DNA of 17,876 nt from CAWEHT01 sp963808455 (GTDB lineage Bacteria > Chloroflexota > Anaerolineae > CG2-30-64-16): NCBI GenBank assembly GCA_963808455.1, contig CAWEHT010000121.1, positions 1-17,876 on the forward strand, in the 5' to 3' direction. Position numbers and translations under genes: made by a program. Position 1 is the stretch's first letter. Each line of letters begins with the position of its first letter. Below are positions 1-7,586 of the stretch, one piece after another. The notes under the pieces are model-generated. The model was not told the DNA's origin, searched no databases, and worked only from the letters and a program-made list of their open reading frames with translations.

Positions 1-1087
1 CTCCCTACTCCCTCTGCCGCAGCTATCGGCTGGCTCACCCCTCCCCGCCGCCGCGCAACCGGAACCGCGCCACCCGGAAGGCTGCCCACGATGATGACGA
101 GCTGCATCAGGATGGATACGGCCAGGGCATCGTCGCGCGGCACACCCACCAGCCCAAAGAAGAAGGGATAGACGGCCTGGTTGACGCCCAGCCCGCCGAT
201 CGACACCGGCAACATGAGCACCAGGGCGATCAGCGGGTTGAAGAGGAAAATGGAGCCCAGGCTCATCAGGCCGCCGATGGCCTGTGACAGCGACCAGTTG
301 ACCATGGCTGTGCACACGATGCCCAGCAGGCCGATACCATAGGCCAGCGCCAGGGCGCCGTAGCGGAAGCGATAGGCGCCGAACACGGTGGAGATGTGTC
401 TCCAGGCCGGCGCCAGGGGAGCCAGGGGGCGCCGGCCGCACAGCGAGGTCACCAGGGCGCGTAATCTCCGGCTCAGCAGGAGCGCAAAGCCCAACACCAG
501 GATCGCCAGGGCAGCCAGCGCCACGACCTCGACCGGCCGGAGCTCACGCTGCCCGTCCAAATTGACTATGACAAAGGCAGCCAGCGCGGCGCTGCTCATA
601 TACGCGATCAGCCCGATGATGCGGTCCACAATCACCGACACGCCGGCGTCGGCTGCTCGGTCCACGAGCCCTCTGCGAGCTTCTTGCGCAGCGCCCCCCG
701 CGCCCGGACCCGTAGGGCCTGCGCGCTGCGCCTTGCCGGGGGAAGAGCCTTCAGCTGAGCCCGTGTAACGGGCCAACCCATAGCCACGCATCACGTCGCC
801 GCCCACGTTCGCTGGCAGAAAGTTATTGAAGAAGAAGCCAACAAACTGGAATTCGAGCAAGGTCCCGAAGGGATCCGCACGCCCTGGGCACGCAACAGCA
901 CTTGCCACTTGGCCGCGTTGGCTACGATCGCGATGACGAACCAGGCCAGCCCGGCCAGCAGCAACCAGCGATCGGCGGCAACGAGCTGGCCACCGATGCC
1001 GGCCCAGGGCACACGTCTGAAGACATAGAGGATCAGCGCGGCGCTGATGGCGATTTTCAGGAGAGTGATTAGCTTCGCGCGATAGAC
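1..1087 (-). CDS. Flippase-like / LPG synthase TM-domain integral membrane protein (partial, frameshifted)
   Basis: Polytopic membrane protein of the lysylphosphatidylglycerol-synthase TM / UPF0104 flippase-like family. These proteins often sit beside glycosyltransferases and are thought to act in lipid or lipid-linked glycan handling. Visible in order: an N-terminal membrane segment (KLITLLKIAISAALILYVF), a second one with the family-like GLAWFVIAIVANAAKWQVLL, then FNNFLPANVGGDVMRGY, a loop rich in Gly, Ala and Pro, VIVDRIIGL, several more hydrophobic segments, and LPVSIGGLGVNQAVYPFF. One base appears to be missing near 870 (ATCCCTTCGG read as ATC CCx TTC GGG). Downstream of that the frame is open to base 1, so the C-terminus lies outside the window. 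No start codon is visible: an in-frame TGA sits at 1088-1090 with no ATG/GTG/TTG after it, so either another indel is present or the start is unusual. It lies about 30 bases after the glycosyltransferase stop, so the two are probably co-transcribed. The family call is firm; the substrate is unknown. Confidence 0.85.
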
Positions 1088-1118
1088 TCAGCTGAGCGGG
1101 GCCTCTGGACGCCCCGGC

Positions 1119-2088
1119 TCACGGTCGCCGTGTCGCCAACGCTTGCGGCATCGAGTCGCCTTCGCTGGCGGCTTGCTGGCGCTCGGCTCCCACGTCGGCC
1201 TTTTGTGACCAGGCCATGTCCCACACGACGTGCCGCTCGTGGCGGATGGCGAAGTCATACCAGCCGAGCAACCGCGACCAGCCCTCCAGCACAGCCAGCA
1301 ACACCAGCGCCCAGACCAGGCGGATGGCCCCCCAGAGCTCCTTCACGGCCACACGGGCGACGCGGGTGTTCTGGATGCTGGAAACGGCATAACCATACTT
1401 GGATTTCAGATAGAGATGCCCGGCGTGGTTGCGGCGCCGCTGCGTGACAAAATCGCGGATCGTGTTGGGGCCGGTGTTGTAGACGATGGCGTCAGGCGCG
1501 TAGTGCACCTGCAGCCCGCGTTTGACAACCAGGGCTTCGACGAACGCCTCGTCCATGGCGACGTCGGGCGGGATATGGTCCAGTACCTTGCGGAAGGCGA
1601 TCATTTCGCCGAGCCGCGGGATCTCCAGGCACAGCTCGTGTTCCAGGCGGAGACGCAGATGCGTGAAGAGGCCCACCAGGTGCTCGGGAGTGTTGACCGG
1701 GATCTTGTGGGCCCCGGTCATGCCGACGTTGGGATCGGCGAACATCCGCACCAATCCCTCGACGGCACGCTGGTCCGGCAGGGTGTCGCCGCTCTCCAGC
1801 ACACAGATCTCCTCGCGCGCGTGCTGCAGGAATACGTTGACGGCGGCCGTCTTGCCCTCGCCGACGCGGTTGCACGAAGACCTCGATGCGGGGATCTTGG
1901 GCTGTGTACGACTGGACTACAGGGACCGTGCAGTCGGTACAACCGCTGCAGATCACGATGATCTGGGTGATGGCCACGTCATAAAGGTGTTGATTCAAAA
2001 GCGCGTCCAACAGCCTGCCGATGTTGGCCTCTTCGTTGTACGCGGTGATGCCAACGCTGCAGCGTAGACTCGGTGCGTGGTGGTCCAA
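1119..2088 (-). CDS. Family 2 glycosyltransferase (one frameshift)
   Basis: GT-A fold glycosyltransferase that transfers an activated sugar, probably at the inner face of the membrane. The reconstructed protein is about 323 residues. The N-terminus carries the typical SVGITAYNEEANIGRLLDAL, followed by IIVICSGCTDCT. The metal-binding region is CVLESGDTLP, the acceptor region is around MDEAFVEALVVKRG, and QRRRNHAGH takes the place of the usual QxxRW motif. A hydrophobic segment (VWALVLLAVLEGW) lies near the C-terminus. The start is taken as TTG at 2086-2088 because AGGAGG lies 6 bases upstream; no ATG fits the frame. An extra base near 1868-1870 shifts the frame; removing it joins EVFVQ directly to GEGKTAAVNVFLQ. 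The gene precedes the flippase-like gene with a small CGGGGC/GCCCCG hairpin between them. Family assignment is secure; donor and acceptor are not known. Confidence 0.88.
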
Positions 2089-2169
2089 GTCCCTCCTCCT
2101 GCCCCAAACGGATGGTTTCGGGAGCCGCGGGTGCCGCCACGGGCGCGGCAGGGGCACAGATACATAGCA

Positions 2170-2198
2170 ATGATAGCACTGCTGCGCAGAAGCGGCAA
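2170..2198 (-). promoter_or_regulatory. Sigma70-type promoter for the glycosyltransferase/flippase pair
   Basis: On the minus strand there is a -35 of TTGCCG (2193-2198, 4 of 6), a spacer of exactly 17 bases, and a -10 of TATCAT (2170-2175, 5 of 6). Transcription would begin near 2163, giving a leader of about 75 bases to the TTG start at 2088. Confidence 0.5.
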
Positions 2199-2369
2199 AG
2201 GCGACTTCCGGACCAGGCCCTCTGCGAGGTCGGGCGTGGCCGGGTGCTCTGGAAAACGCGAAAAGCCGCAGCGCGGAGCCGGGCGAAGATCTTGGTGGGG
2301 GGCGCCAGCGGGCCGGGGCAAAAGGCCAGCCGCAGCCGGATCTGACTGGCAGCCGGGAAACGAATCCTC

Positions 2370-2406
2370 GTCCGAGGGCCGCCGGGCAGCCCGGCGGCCC
2401 TCGGAC
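2370..2406. repeat. Perfect 17-bp inverted repeat with 3-base loop
   Basis: GTCCGAGGGCCGCCGGG at 2370-2386 is the exact reverse complement of 2390-2406, with loop CAG between. It lies about 95 bases beyond the protease stop. No T-run follows on either strand, so it is not a classical intrinsic terminator. It could block exonucleases, act as a non-canonical terminator, or be a dispersed palindromic repeat. Confidence 0.75.
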
Positions 2407-2425
2407 ACGTCTCTGCTGCATGATC

Positions 2426-2454
2426 GCAGCCGGAAGCAACAGCCTCCCGGCTGC
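2426..2454. repeat. 8-bp inverted repeat (hairpin)
   Basis: GCAGCCGG at 2426-2433 pairs with CCGGCTGC at 2447-2454 across a 13-base loop. It is the middle element of three hairpins after the HtrA gene. Confidence 0.5.
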
Positions 2455-2458
2455 ACGG

Positions 2459-2491
2459 GAGCCCACAGGCCCGCTGCGCAGCCTTGGGCTC
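2459..2491 (-). terminator. Bulged hairpin directly after the HtrA stop codon
   Basis: GAGCCCA (2459-2465) pairs with TGGGCTC (2485-2491), and inside it AGGC (2467-2470) pairs with GCCT (2481-2484), giving 11 base pairs with one bulge and a 10-base loop. It begins 8 bases past the protease stop on the minus strand. There is no U-run, so it is only a terminator candidate by position and stem. Confidence 0.35.
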
Positions 2492-2499
2492 GTAGCGCC

Positions 2500-4404
2500 C
2501 TACGGGCGCGTGCCCAACGTTACCGGCACCTCTGTCGGAGTGCCGTTTCGCAGCACCGTTAGCGTCACTTTCTGGCCAGGGCTCAACCGGCCGATGGCTG
2601 CCACCAGGGCCAGATCGGTCCGGATGGCGCTGCCGTTGAGCGCGATGATCACGTCGCCACCGATGTTGATCACCTGGCCCTGGCTGGTTGTGAAGGGGGT
2701 AGAGCTGGCGTTCAGGCTGGCCTCGGCAGCCGGGCTGCCGGACGAAACGTCTTCCACCAACACGCCCACGGTGTTTGAGGGCAGGTTCATGGCCTGGGCA
2801 ATCTCAGGCGTCAGGTTGATGATGGTCACACCAGCCAGGCACCTCGTCCGGGCACCTGGGGCGTGGCGCGCGGCAGGACGGGCGGCGTAATGTCAGCACG
2901 GGCGGCACCGGCGTGGCTACCGGGGTTGCGGGGCGGTTGCCCAGCGTTACCTGTACGGTCAACTGTTTGCCGTCGCGCAGGATCGCCAGGGTGACCGTCT
3001 GGCCAACCTTAGTATCGAAGGCCAGGTAAGATACGAGCTCGTCGAACGTCTTTATCGGCTGCTGGTCGATGCCGAGGACCACATCGCCGCCGACACTCAC
3101 CGGCAGCCCGTCGATGATCACGTGCCTGGTGCTGGGCAGCACGCCGGCCTTCGCAGCCGGGCCGCCCGGGGTCACGGAGATCACCAACGCGGCCGCGTTG
3201 GGTGAGCGCCAGCCCCATCGCCTGGGCCAGATCCGGCGTGAGGGTCGTGCCTTCGATGCCAAGGTAGGGATGCTGCACGGCCCCCGTGCTGATCAGCGAC
3301 TGCACCACGGTCTGCACGATCGCAGATGGGATGGCAAAACCCACGCCGGACGAGGATTGGCCCGAAGATTCGATCGCCGTCGGCACGCCGATGACGTTAC
3401 CCTGGAGGTCAAGCAGCACCCCACCGGAATTGCCCGGGTTGATAGGCGCATCGGTCTGGATGATGTTCGGGATCGTAAAGGTCGGTTGGGTCGGCTGCAA
3501 GTTGCCGCCGGCGGGCAAACTGCGTCCGAGCGCGCTGATGATCCCGAAAGTCATCGTGCCCTGAAGGCCGAACGGGTTGCCGATGGCCAGCGCAAACTGG
3601 CCCACCTGCAGCTTGGTCGAGTCACCCAGAGCCACGGGACGCAGTGTCAGCCCGGCGGGATCAACCTGAATCACGGCCAGGTCACTGTCAACATCGCGTC
3701 CGACCAGCGTCGCGGTGACCTCCGTGCCGTCGGACAAGATGACGACGATCTTGGAAGCGCCATCGACCACGTGGTTGTTCGTGACGATGTGGCCTTGCGT
3801 GTCCCATACGAAGCCAGAATCCCTGCGCTCCGGTGGGAGCTTGCGGCGTGGGCAGCCTGGGGATGCCAGGGATGCGAGGCGCATTGGGGCCCCGGAGGGT
3901 CGGGGTGAACATGCGGCCCGTGCTCACCTGGATGTTCACCACAGAGGGGCTAACCTCCTGGTAGATCTGCTCCAGCTGTCCTTGCAGATCGCCGGCTGTC
4001 GAGGGTCCGCCCACGGCCGTCGTTAGCGTAGACGGAACCGTGCTCGTCAGAGCCCCGGTGGGTGTGAACACCACCGTCGGGGTGGGCATCGTCGTGTTGG
4101 TGATAGCCGCCGTCGCGGTGGGCGCCACGGTAGGCGTGAGTGTCGCGGTGGCTGCAGGGGTTGCGGTTGGAGCCGAAGTGGCCGTGGGCAGGGCGCTGGC
4201 CGTTGCCTCCGCCGACTGGGCCGTCGCCTCGGCTGCCTGGGCCGTCGCTATCGCCGGCTGGACCGCGGGCATCGCCGTCGAGGTTGGATCGGTCTGCAGC
4301 CCGGCAGCCAGCGTCATGGACGGCACTACGTCCGCCGCGCACGCTGCCAGCGTGATCGCAAACAACAGAAGAAACGTCAACAAAGTGACCCGTGTGAACT
4401 TCAT
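2500..4404 (-). CDS. htrA: HtrA/DegP-type S1C serine protease, lipoprotein, two PDZ domains (several frameshifts)
   Basis: Extracytoplasmic protease/chaperone for misfolded envelope proteins. The start at 4404 has AAGGAG 9 bases upstream and opens a lipoprotein signal peptide with lipobox LAAC, Cys22. A linker of roughly 110 residues rich in Ala, Thr and Pro follows, with ATAQxAE repeats. The trypsin-like domain starts at about QIYQEVSPSVVNIQV. The reconstructed triad is His211 (TNNHVVDG), Asp241 (DSDLAVIQ) and Ser326 (NPGNSGGVL). Two PDZ domains follow: the first from HPYLGIEG through GPAAKAGVLP and GGDVVLGIDQQP, the second from TIINLTPEIAQAMNLP to VPVTLGTRP. About four or five indels break the frame: an extra base at about 3818, an extra base at about 3200, one at about 2895-2905, and a missing G near 2835. 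In each case the domain continues in the next frame. Reconstructed length is about 635 residues, long for HtrA because of the linker and the second PDZ. Family call is very secure. Confidence 0.93.
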
Positions 4405-4558
4405 GAGGTACACTCCTTCCCACTTTGGTGGCATGCACGACTGGACTACGGCCGCGCCTCCGCGCGGGACCGCCTGCCGCTCCAACGAACATACTTCAGT
4501 CTAGCGGCGACTCGCCTCCATCCTGAAATGCGCTCCATCTCGACAAGTTCATGCCCTT

Positions 4559-4594
4559 ATTATATGATATACTTAAGCGTGTTGTAAAGGTCAA
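4559..4594 (-). promoter_or_regulatory. Strong sigma70-type promoter(s) for the HtrA gene
   Basis: The minus strand has a perfect -10 TATAAT (4559-4564) with -35 TTTACA (4583-4588) at 18 bases. An overlapping alternative is TTGACC (4589-4594) with TATATC (4566-4571) at 17 bases. The region is AT-rich against a GC-rich background. The leader to the HtrA start would be about 150 bases. Confidence 0.7.
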
Positions 4595-4810
4595 TTCGTT
4601 CACAACATCGCCTGCAAGATCGGCCATAAGGGAAGCGGCGTAGCAATCTGCGACGAATCGGCGACCTGACCTGTGGACCGCACGGGTGCGGTGGGAGCCT
4701 TAAGACATTGAGCGCCAGGGCTGCCCTTACCCCGGCGCTCACAAAAAGGAGGAGAAGGAGAGAAGTCACTCGTTTTCCTAATTCCAAGGATATTGTAACA
4801 TCGATCCATT

Positions 4811-4886
4811 GGGTTAGCTGGACACGCGCCCCATCCTCAGGCTACAAGATTCATTCGACTGGCCGATGCCTGCGCCACGCTAACCC
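4811..4886. repeat. 8-bp inverted repeat arms flanking a promoter-like sequence
   Basis: GGGTTAGC (4811-4818) and GCTAACCC (4879-4886) are exact reverse complements 60 bases apart. Inside, weaker pairings (GCGC/GCGC and AGGC/GCCT) could extend an RNA stem. The arms bracket the candidate promoter at 4819-4848, so they could equally be paired protein-binding sites. Confidence 0.5.
4819..4848 (+). promoter_or_regulatory. Candidate promoter for GNAT-metG
   Basis: There is a -35 of TGGACA (4819-4824, 5 of 6), an 18-base spacer, and a -10 of TACAAG (4843-4848, 4 of 6). It would leave a leader of about 240 bases before the GNAT start. It is the best plus-strand match I could find in the gap, but not strong. 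Confidence 0.3.
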
Positions 4887-5097
4887 TACGCTTGCAATAC
4901 GGTGGCATGAGCGGGGCAAGCTATCGCCCCACACACGAGGCGGCGAATCGGCGTGACAGCTCATCCCCTGGGCTCACGGAACCTGCATCCCCAACGTTCA
5001 GGCGCAGTGCGCACCTGCAGGGCCGCAAGCGGCTGCGAGGCGACCGTGCCGGCCCGCCGTTGGCCGGCCACAACTCATTTAGGCGCTGAGGTGGTTT

Positions 5098-5577
5098 ATG
5101 GCGGTGCCTGATGATATGATATTGTGCGATTTGCATGAAGCGGAATACGAAGAGATCATGCTCTTGTGGCAACGTTCTGGGCTGAACGTTCGCCCGGAAG
5201 GACGCGACGGCCCGGACGCCTTCGCGCAACAGATGGCACGTGATGAGAGCACACAGCGCGTAATCGGCCTGCGGCCTCTGCCGGCCGGCGGCGGGGGGCG
5301 AGGCAACGGGCCGTTGCTGGCTGTCGCCGTGCTGACGCATGACGGGCGCAAAGGATGGATCAACCGCCTGGCTGTGGACCCCGGCTGGCGAGGGCGTGGG
5401 TTGGCCCAGGCGCTGATCGCGGAAGCCGAACGCTGGTTCAGCGACGACCTGGGCCTGGAGGTCTTTTCCGCGCTGATCCACACCCAAAACCAGCCGTCGC
5501 GCGTGCTCTTTGCCCATATGGGGTACCAGCAGGTTGACGTGGTCTACGTGACGAAGCGGCTGCGACCCGACGCGTGA
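5098..5577 (+). CDS. GNAT-family N-acetyltransferase
   Basis: Acetyl-CoA-dependent acetyltransferase of 159 residues, a normal length for a single GNAT domain, and intact in one frame. Motif A is clear: WINRLAVDPGWRGRGLAQAL from about residue 87, with the acetyl-CoA pyrophosphate-binding RGRGLA loop, followed by helix AEAERWF. The final strand region is VFSALIHTQNQPSRVLFAHMGYQ, typical of the GNAT motif B area, then a C-terminal YVTKRL strand. The start at 5098 is preceded by GAGGTGG a few bases upstream. The metG start lies 40 bases after the stop on the same strand, so the two are likely co-transcribed. The substrate (protein N-terminus, amino acid or small molecule) cannot be told from the sequence. 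Confidence 0.9.
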   Translation: MAVPDDMILCDLHEAEYEEIMLLWQRSGLNVRPEGRDGPDAFAQQMARDESTQRVIGLRPLPAGGGGRGNGPLLAVAVLTHDGRKGWINRLAVDPGWRGRGLAQALIAEAERWFSDDLGLEVFSALIHTQNQPSRVLFAHMGYQQVDVVYVTKRLRPDA

Positions 5578-5617
5578 ACGGTGATCCTATCCTTATAAGG
5601 AAGAGTGAAGAAGGCTG

Positions 5618-7379
5618 ATGATGAATGAGAAGATCCTTGTTTCCGTGGCGTGGCCTTATTGCAACGGTGAGCTGCACATCGGCCATATCGCGGGCGTCTA
5701 CCTCCCGGCAGATATCTACGCCCGTTATCACCGCTTGCGCGGCAACGACGTGCTGATGGTCTCAGGTTCCGATACGCATGGCACGCCCATCACCGTCCGG
5801 GCCGAGGAAGAGGGCATCACCCCGCGCCAGGTTGTGGACCGGTATCACCCGCGGATCATCCAGCTATTCCAGCGGCTGGGCATCACTTTCGACCTGTTCA
5901 CGGAGACCGACACCGAAAACCACTGGCAGGTGACGCAGGACTTCTTCACCACGCATCTTGCAAAGGGGTACATCTACCAGGCGGCGACACAACAGCTGCA
6001 CTGCCTGAACTGCGGCCACTGGCTGGCCGATCGCTACGTGGAGGGCACCTGCCCATTCTGCGGCTTCCAGGGTGCCCGCGGCGATCAGTGCGACAACTGC
6101 GGGCGTACTTACGATGCCACCGAGCTCCTGAGCCCGCGCTGCAAGTGGTGCGGGAGCACACAGATCGCCGTACAGGCCACCGAGCATTTCTTCCTGGACC
6201 TGGCCCGGCTCAACGATCCGCTGTTGGAATGGATCAGCGCCGGCAAAGAGCACTGGCGGCCCACCGTCCTGAACCAAACGAAGGCCCGGCTGGCGAGCCA
6301 CGAGCTGCGCGGGCGCCCCATCACACGCGATATCGACTGGGGCATCCGCATCCCCGTGCCAGGTTTTGACGATAAGCGCATTTACGTCTGGTACGACGCT
6401 GTCATCGGCTACTTCGCGGCCAGCAAGGAATGGTCGAAGCTGGCCGGCGACCCCGACGCCTGGCGTGCCTGGTGGCAGGACCCGGCGGCGCGCACTTTCT
6501 ATTTCATCGGTAAGGACAATATCGAGTTCCACGCCATCATCTGGCCCGGCATGCTCATAGGCTATGACGGCTCGCTCAACCTGCCTTACGATGTGCCCGC
6601 CAACGAGTACCTGAACGTCGAAGGCCGGAAGCTCAGCAAGAGCCGGCGCTGGGTCATCGGCATGAATGATGCCCTCGATCGCTATGACCCTGACCCCTGG
6701 CGCTACGCGCTGGCAGCCAGCGCCCCGGACAGCCAGGACATGAATTTCACGTGGGAAGAGTTCGTGCGTCGCAACAACGAGGAACTGGTGGCCACCTGGG
6801 GCAATCTGGCTAACAGGGTGGTGAGCTTCGCCTACAAACGCTTTGACGGCAAGGTGCCGCAGCCCGGCACGCTGGACGAGGCGGATCACGCCCTCCTCGA
6901 CCAGGTCGGCCCGGCCTTCGAGCGCGTGACGGGGCTGATGGACGGGGTCAAGCTGAAACAGGGCCTGGCGGAGTCGATGGCGCTGGCGCGGCGAAGCCAA
7001 TCGCTATCTGAACGCCAAGGAACCCTGGCAGCAGATCAAGACCGACCCGCAAGCCGCGGCCAATGCCATCTACGTCGCGCTCAAGGTGATCGACAGCCTG
7101 AAAGTGCTCTTCGCACCGTTCTTGCCGTTCACCAGCCAGCGCCTTCACGCGTACCTGGGCTATGACGGCGACCTCTTTGGCCGCCAGTATAGCGAAGAGG
7201 TCCAGGAGGCGACGCGGTCGCACCTCGTCCTGCGCTACGACAACAGCCTGGCCTGTTGCGCGTGGGCGCCGAGCGGCTTACAGCCCGGACAGGCCCTGCG
7301 CCAGCCCGAACCGCTGTTCGCCAAGCTCGAGCCGTCCGTGGCCGACGCCGAGGTCGAGCGTATGCAGGCGCGTGCGTAA
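5618..7379 (+). CDS. metG: Methionyl-tRNA synthetase (one frameshift)
   Basis: Class I aminoacyl-tRNA synthetase that charges tRNA-Met with methionine in the cytoplasm. The HIGH signature is at residues 20-23 and KLSKS at 338-342. The connective peptide carries four CxxC pairs (Cys129/132, 145/148, 158/161, 175/178), enough for two zinc knuckles as in the MetG1/E. coli-type enzyme. Other family blocks include SGSDTHGTPI near the N-terminus, IYVWYDAVIGYFAA and FIGKDNIEFHAIIWPGML. After LAESMALAR (about base 6985) one extra base shifts the frame. The anticodon-binding domain continues as EANRYLNAKEPWQQIKTD and ends at 7379. Reconstructed length is about 586 residues, without the C-terminal EMAP-like tRNA-binding domain that some MetG proteins carry. 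A GAAGG site precedes tandem ATG codons. The frameshift would inactivate an essential enzyme, so it is almost certainly a sequence error. Confidence 0.97.
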
Positions 7380-7475
7380 TTGGCTACCGGGCAGCTCGTC
7401 CGTAGGGGCCGCGCCTTCAGGAGTTGGTGGCTCCTTCGGTGGGAAGAAATAGCACAATTGGGCATTGGACCAGAT

Positions 7476-7514
7476 GGTCGCGGCTGCAGGAGCCCTCTGG
7501 GGGCTCCTGCGACC
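7476..7514 (+). terminator. Strong hairpin downstream of metG
   Basis: GCAGGAGCCC (7486-7495) pairs perfectly with GGGCTCCTGC (7501-7510) over a 5-base loop. GGTC (7476-7479) with GACC (7511-7514) can extend it beyond a bulge. It lies about 100 bases past the metG stop. No T-run follows, so termination is inferred from stem strength and position only. Confidence 0.45.
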
Positions 7515-7527
7515 GCCATTGCGCAAG

Positions 7528-7567
7528 TTATCCACAGCCATCCACAGTTTCGGGCAGGTTATCCACA
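7528..7567 (+). promoter_or_regulatory. Cluster of three DnaA-box-like sites
   Basis: Two exact copies of the DnaA box consensus TTATCCACA lie at 7528-7536 and 7559-7567. A 7-of-9 copy, CCATCCACA, lies at 7538-7546. All three are on the same strand, spaced 10 and 21 bases apart, which puts them on one face of the helix. They lie in the gap between the convergent metG and cargo-like genes. No dnaA or dnaN gene and no AT-rich unwinding element is visible nearby. Alternatives are chance, a DnaA-titrating site, or sites for another protein with similar specificity. Confidence 0.55.
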
Positions 7568-7571
7568 GTGC

Positions 7572-7586
7572 CCCTCTGGAAGAGGG
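7572..7586 (-). terminator. Short hairpin abutting the cargo-like gene stop codon
   Basis: CCCTCT (7572-7577) and AGAGGG (7581-7586) form a 6-bp stem with a 3-base loop immediately after the minus-strand stop codon at 7587-7589. There is no U-run. Confidence 0.3.

Larger units (their letters stand above)
2089..2499. other. Hairpin-rich intergenic region between HtrA and glycosyltransferase genes
   Basis: This 411-base gap has no convincing gene; the open frames here are continuations or shadows. The half nearest the glycosyltransferase carries its promoter. The half nearest the protease carries at least three separate inverted repeats (2370-2406, 2426-2454, 2459-2491) and a weaker one (GCCAG/CTGGC, about 2324-2351). 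The sequence GCAGCCGG with a following G/A-rich stretch recurs at about 2350 and 2426. Confidence 0.6.
4595..5097 (+). other. Intergenic region / probable leader of the GNAT-metG operon with several inverted repeats
   Basis: No convincing gene is present; open frames here have no recognisable product. It contains short hairpins: ACCGCA/TGCGGT at 4677-4692, GAGCGCC/GGCGCTC at 4710-4740, GGGGC/GCCCC at 4913-4930, a bulged stem at 5017-5036, and GCCGGCC/GGCCGGC at 5048-5068. A purine run with AAGGAGG at about 4746 is not followed by a start codon at useful distance. I looked for T-box, SAM and cobalamin riboswitch signatures and did not find them. Confidence 0.5.

Noticed and set aside
1230..1961. 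Long plus-strand open frame opposite the glycosyltransferase
   Set aside because: Its translation is low in recognisable motifs and it lies fully opposite a conserved gene; long antisense frames are expected at this GC content.
3069..3908. 279-codon plus-strand frame opposite the HtrA gene
   Set aside because: It mirrors the conserved protease domain and has no family features of its own.
4625..4700. Possible cobalamin riboswitch (AAGGGAAGC followed by G/C stems)
   Set aside because: Only the GGGAA-like core matches; the conserved downstream CCCGC-ACTGT and later blocks are missing, and no B12-related gene is near.
4811..4886. tRNA-like element: 76 bases with complementary GGGTTAG/CTAACCC ends
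   Set aside because: No T-arm (TTCRA loop at the right distance from the 3' arm), no D-arm GG pattern and no credible anticodon stem.
4740..5097. T-box leader for metG
   Set aside because: The near-invariant AGGGTGGNACCGCG antiterminator sequence and a terminator with T-run are absent.
5864..7000. 378-codon minus-strand frame opposite metG
   Set aside because: Shadow of an unmistakable MetG coding region; no ribosome site or recognisable domain.
7528..7567. Calling the DnaA-box cluster a replication origin
   Set aside because: Only about 40 bases, no AT-rich unwinding element and no dnaA, dnaN or other origin-linked genes in the window; kept only as a binding-site cluster.
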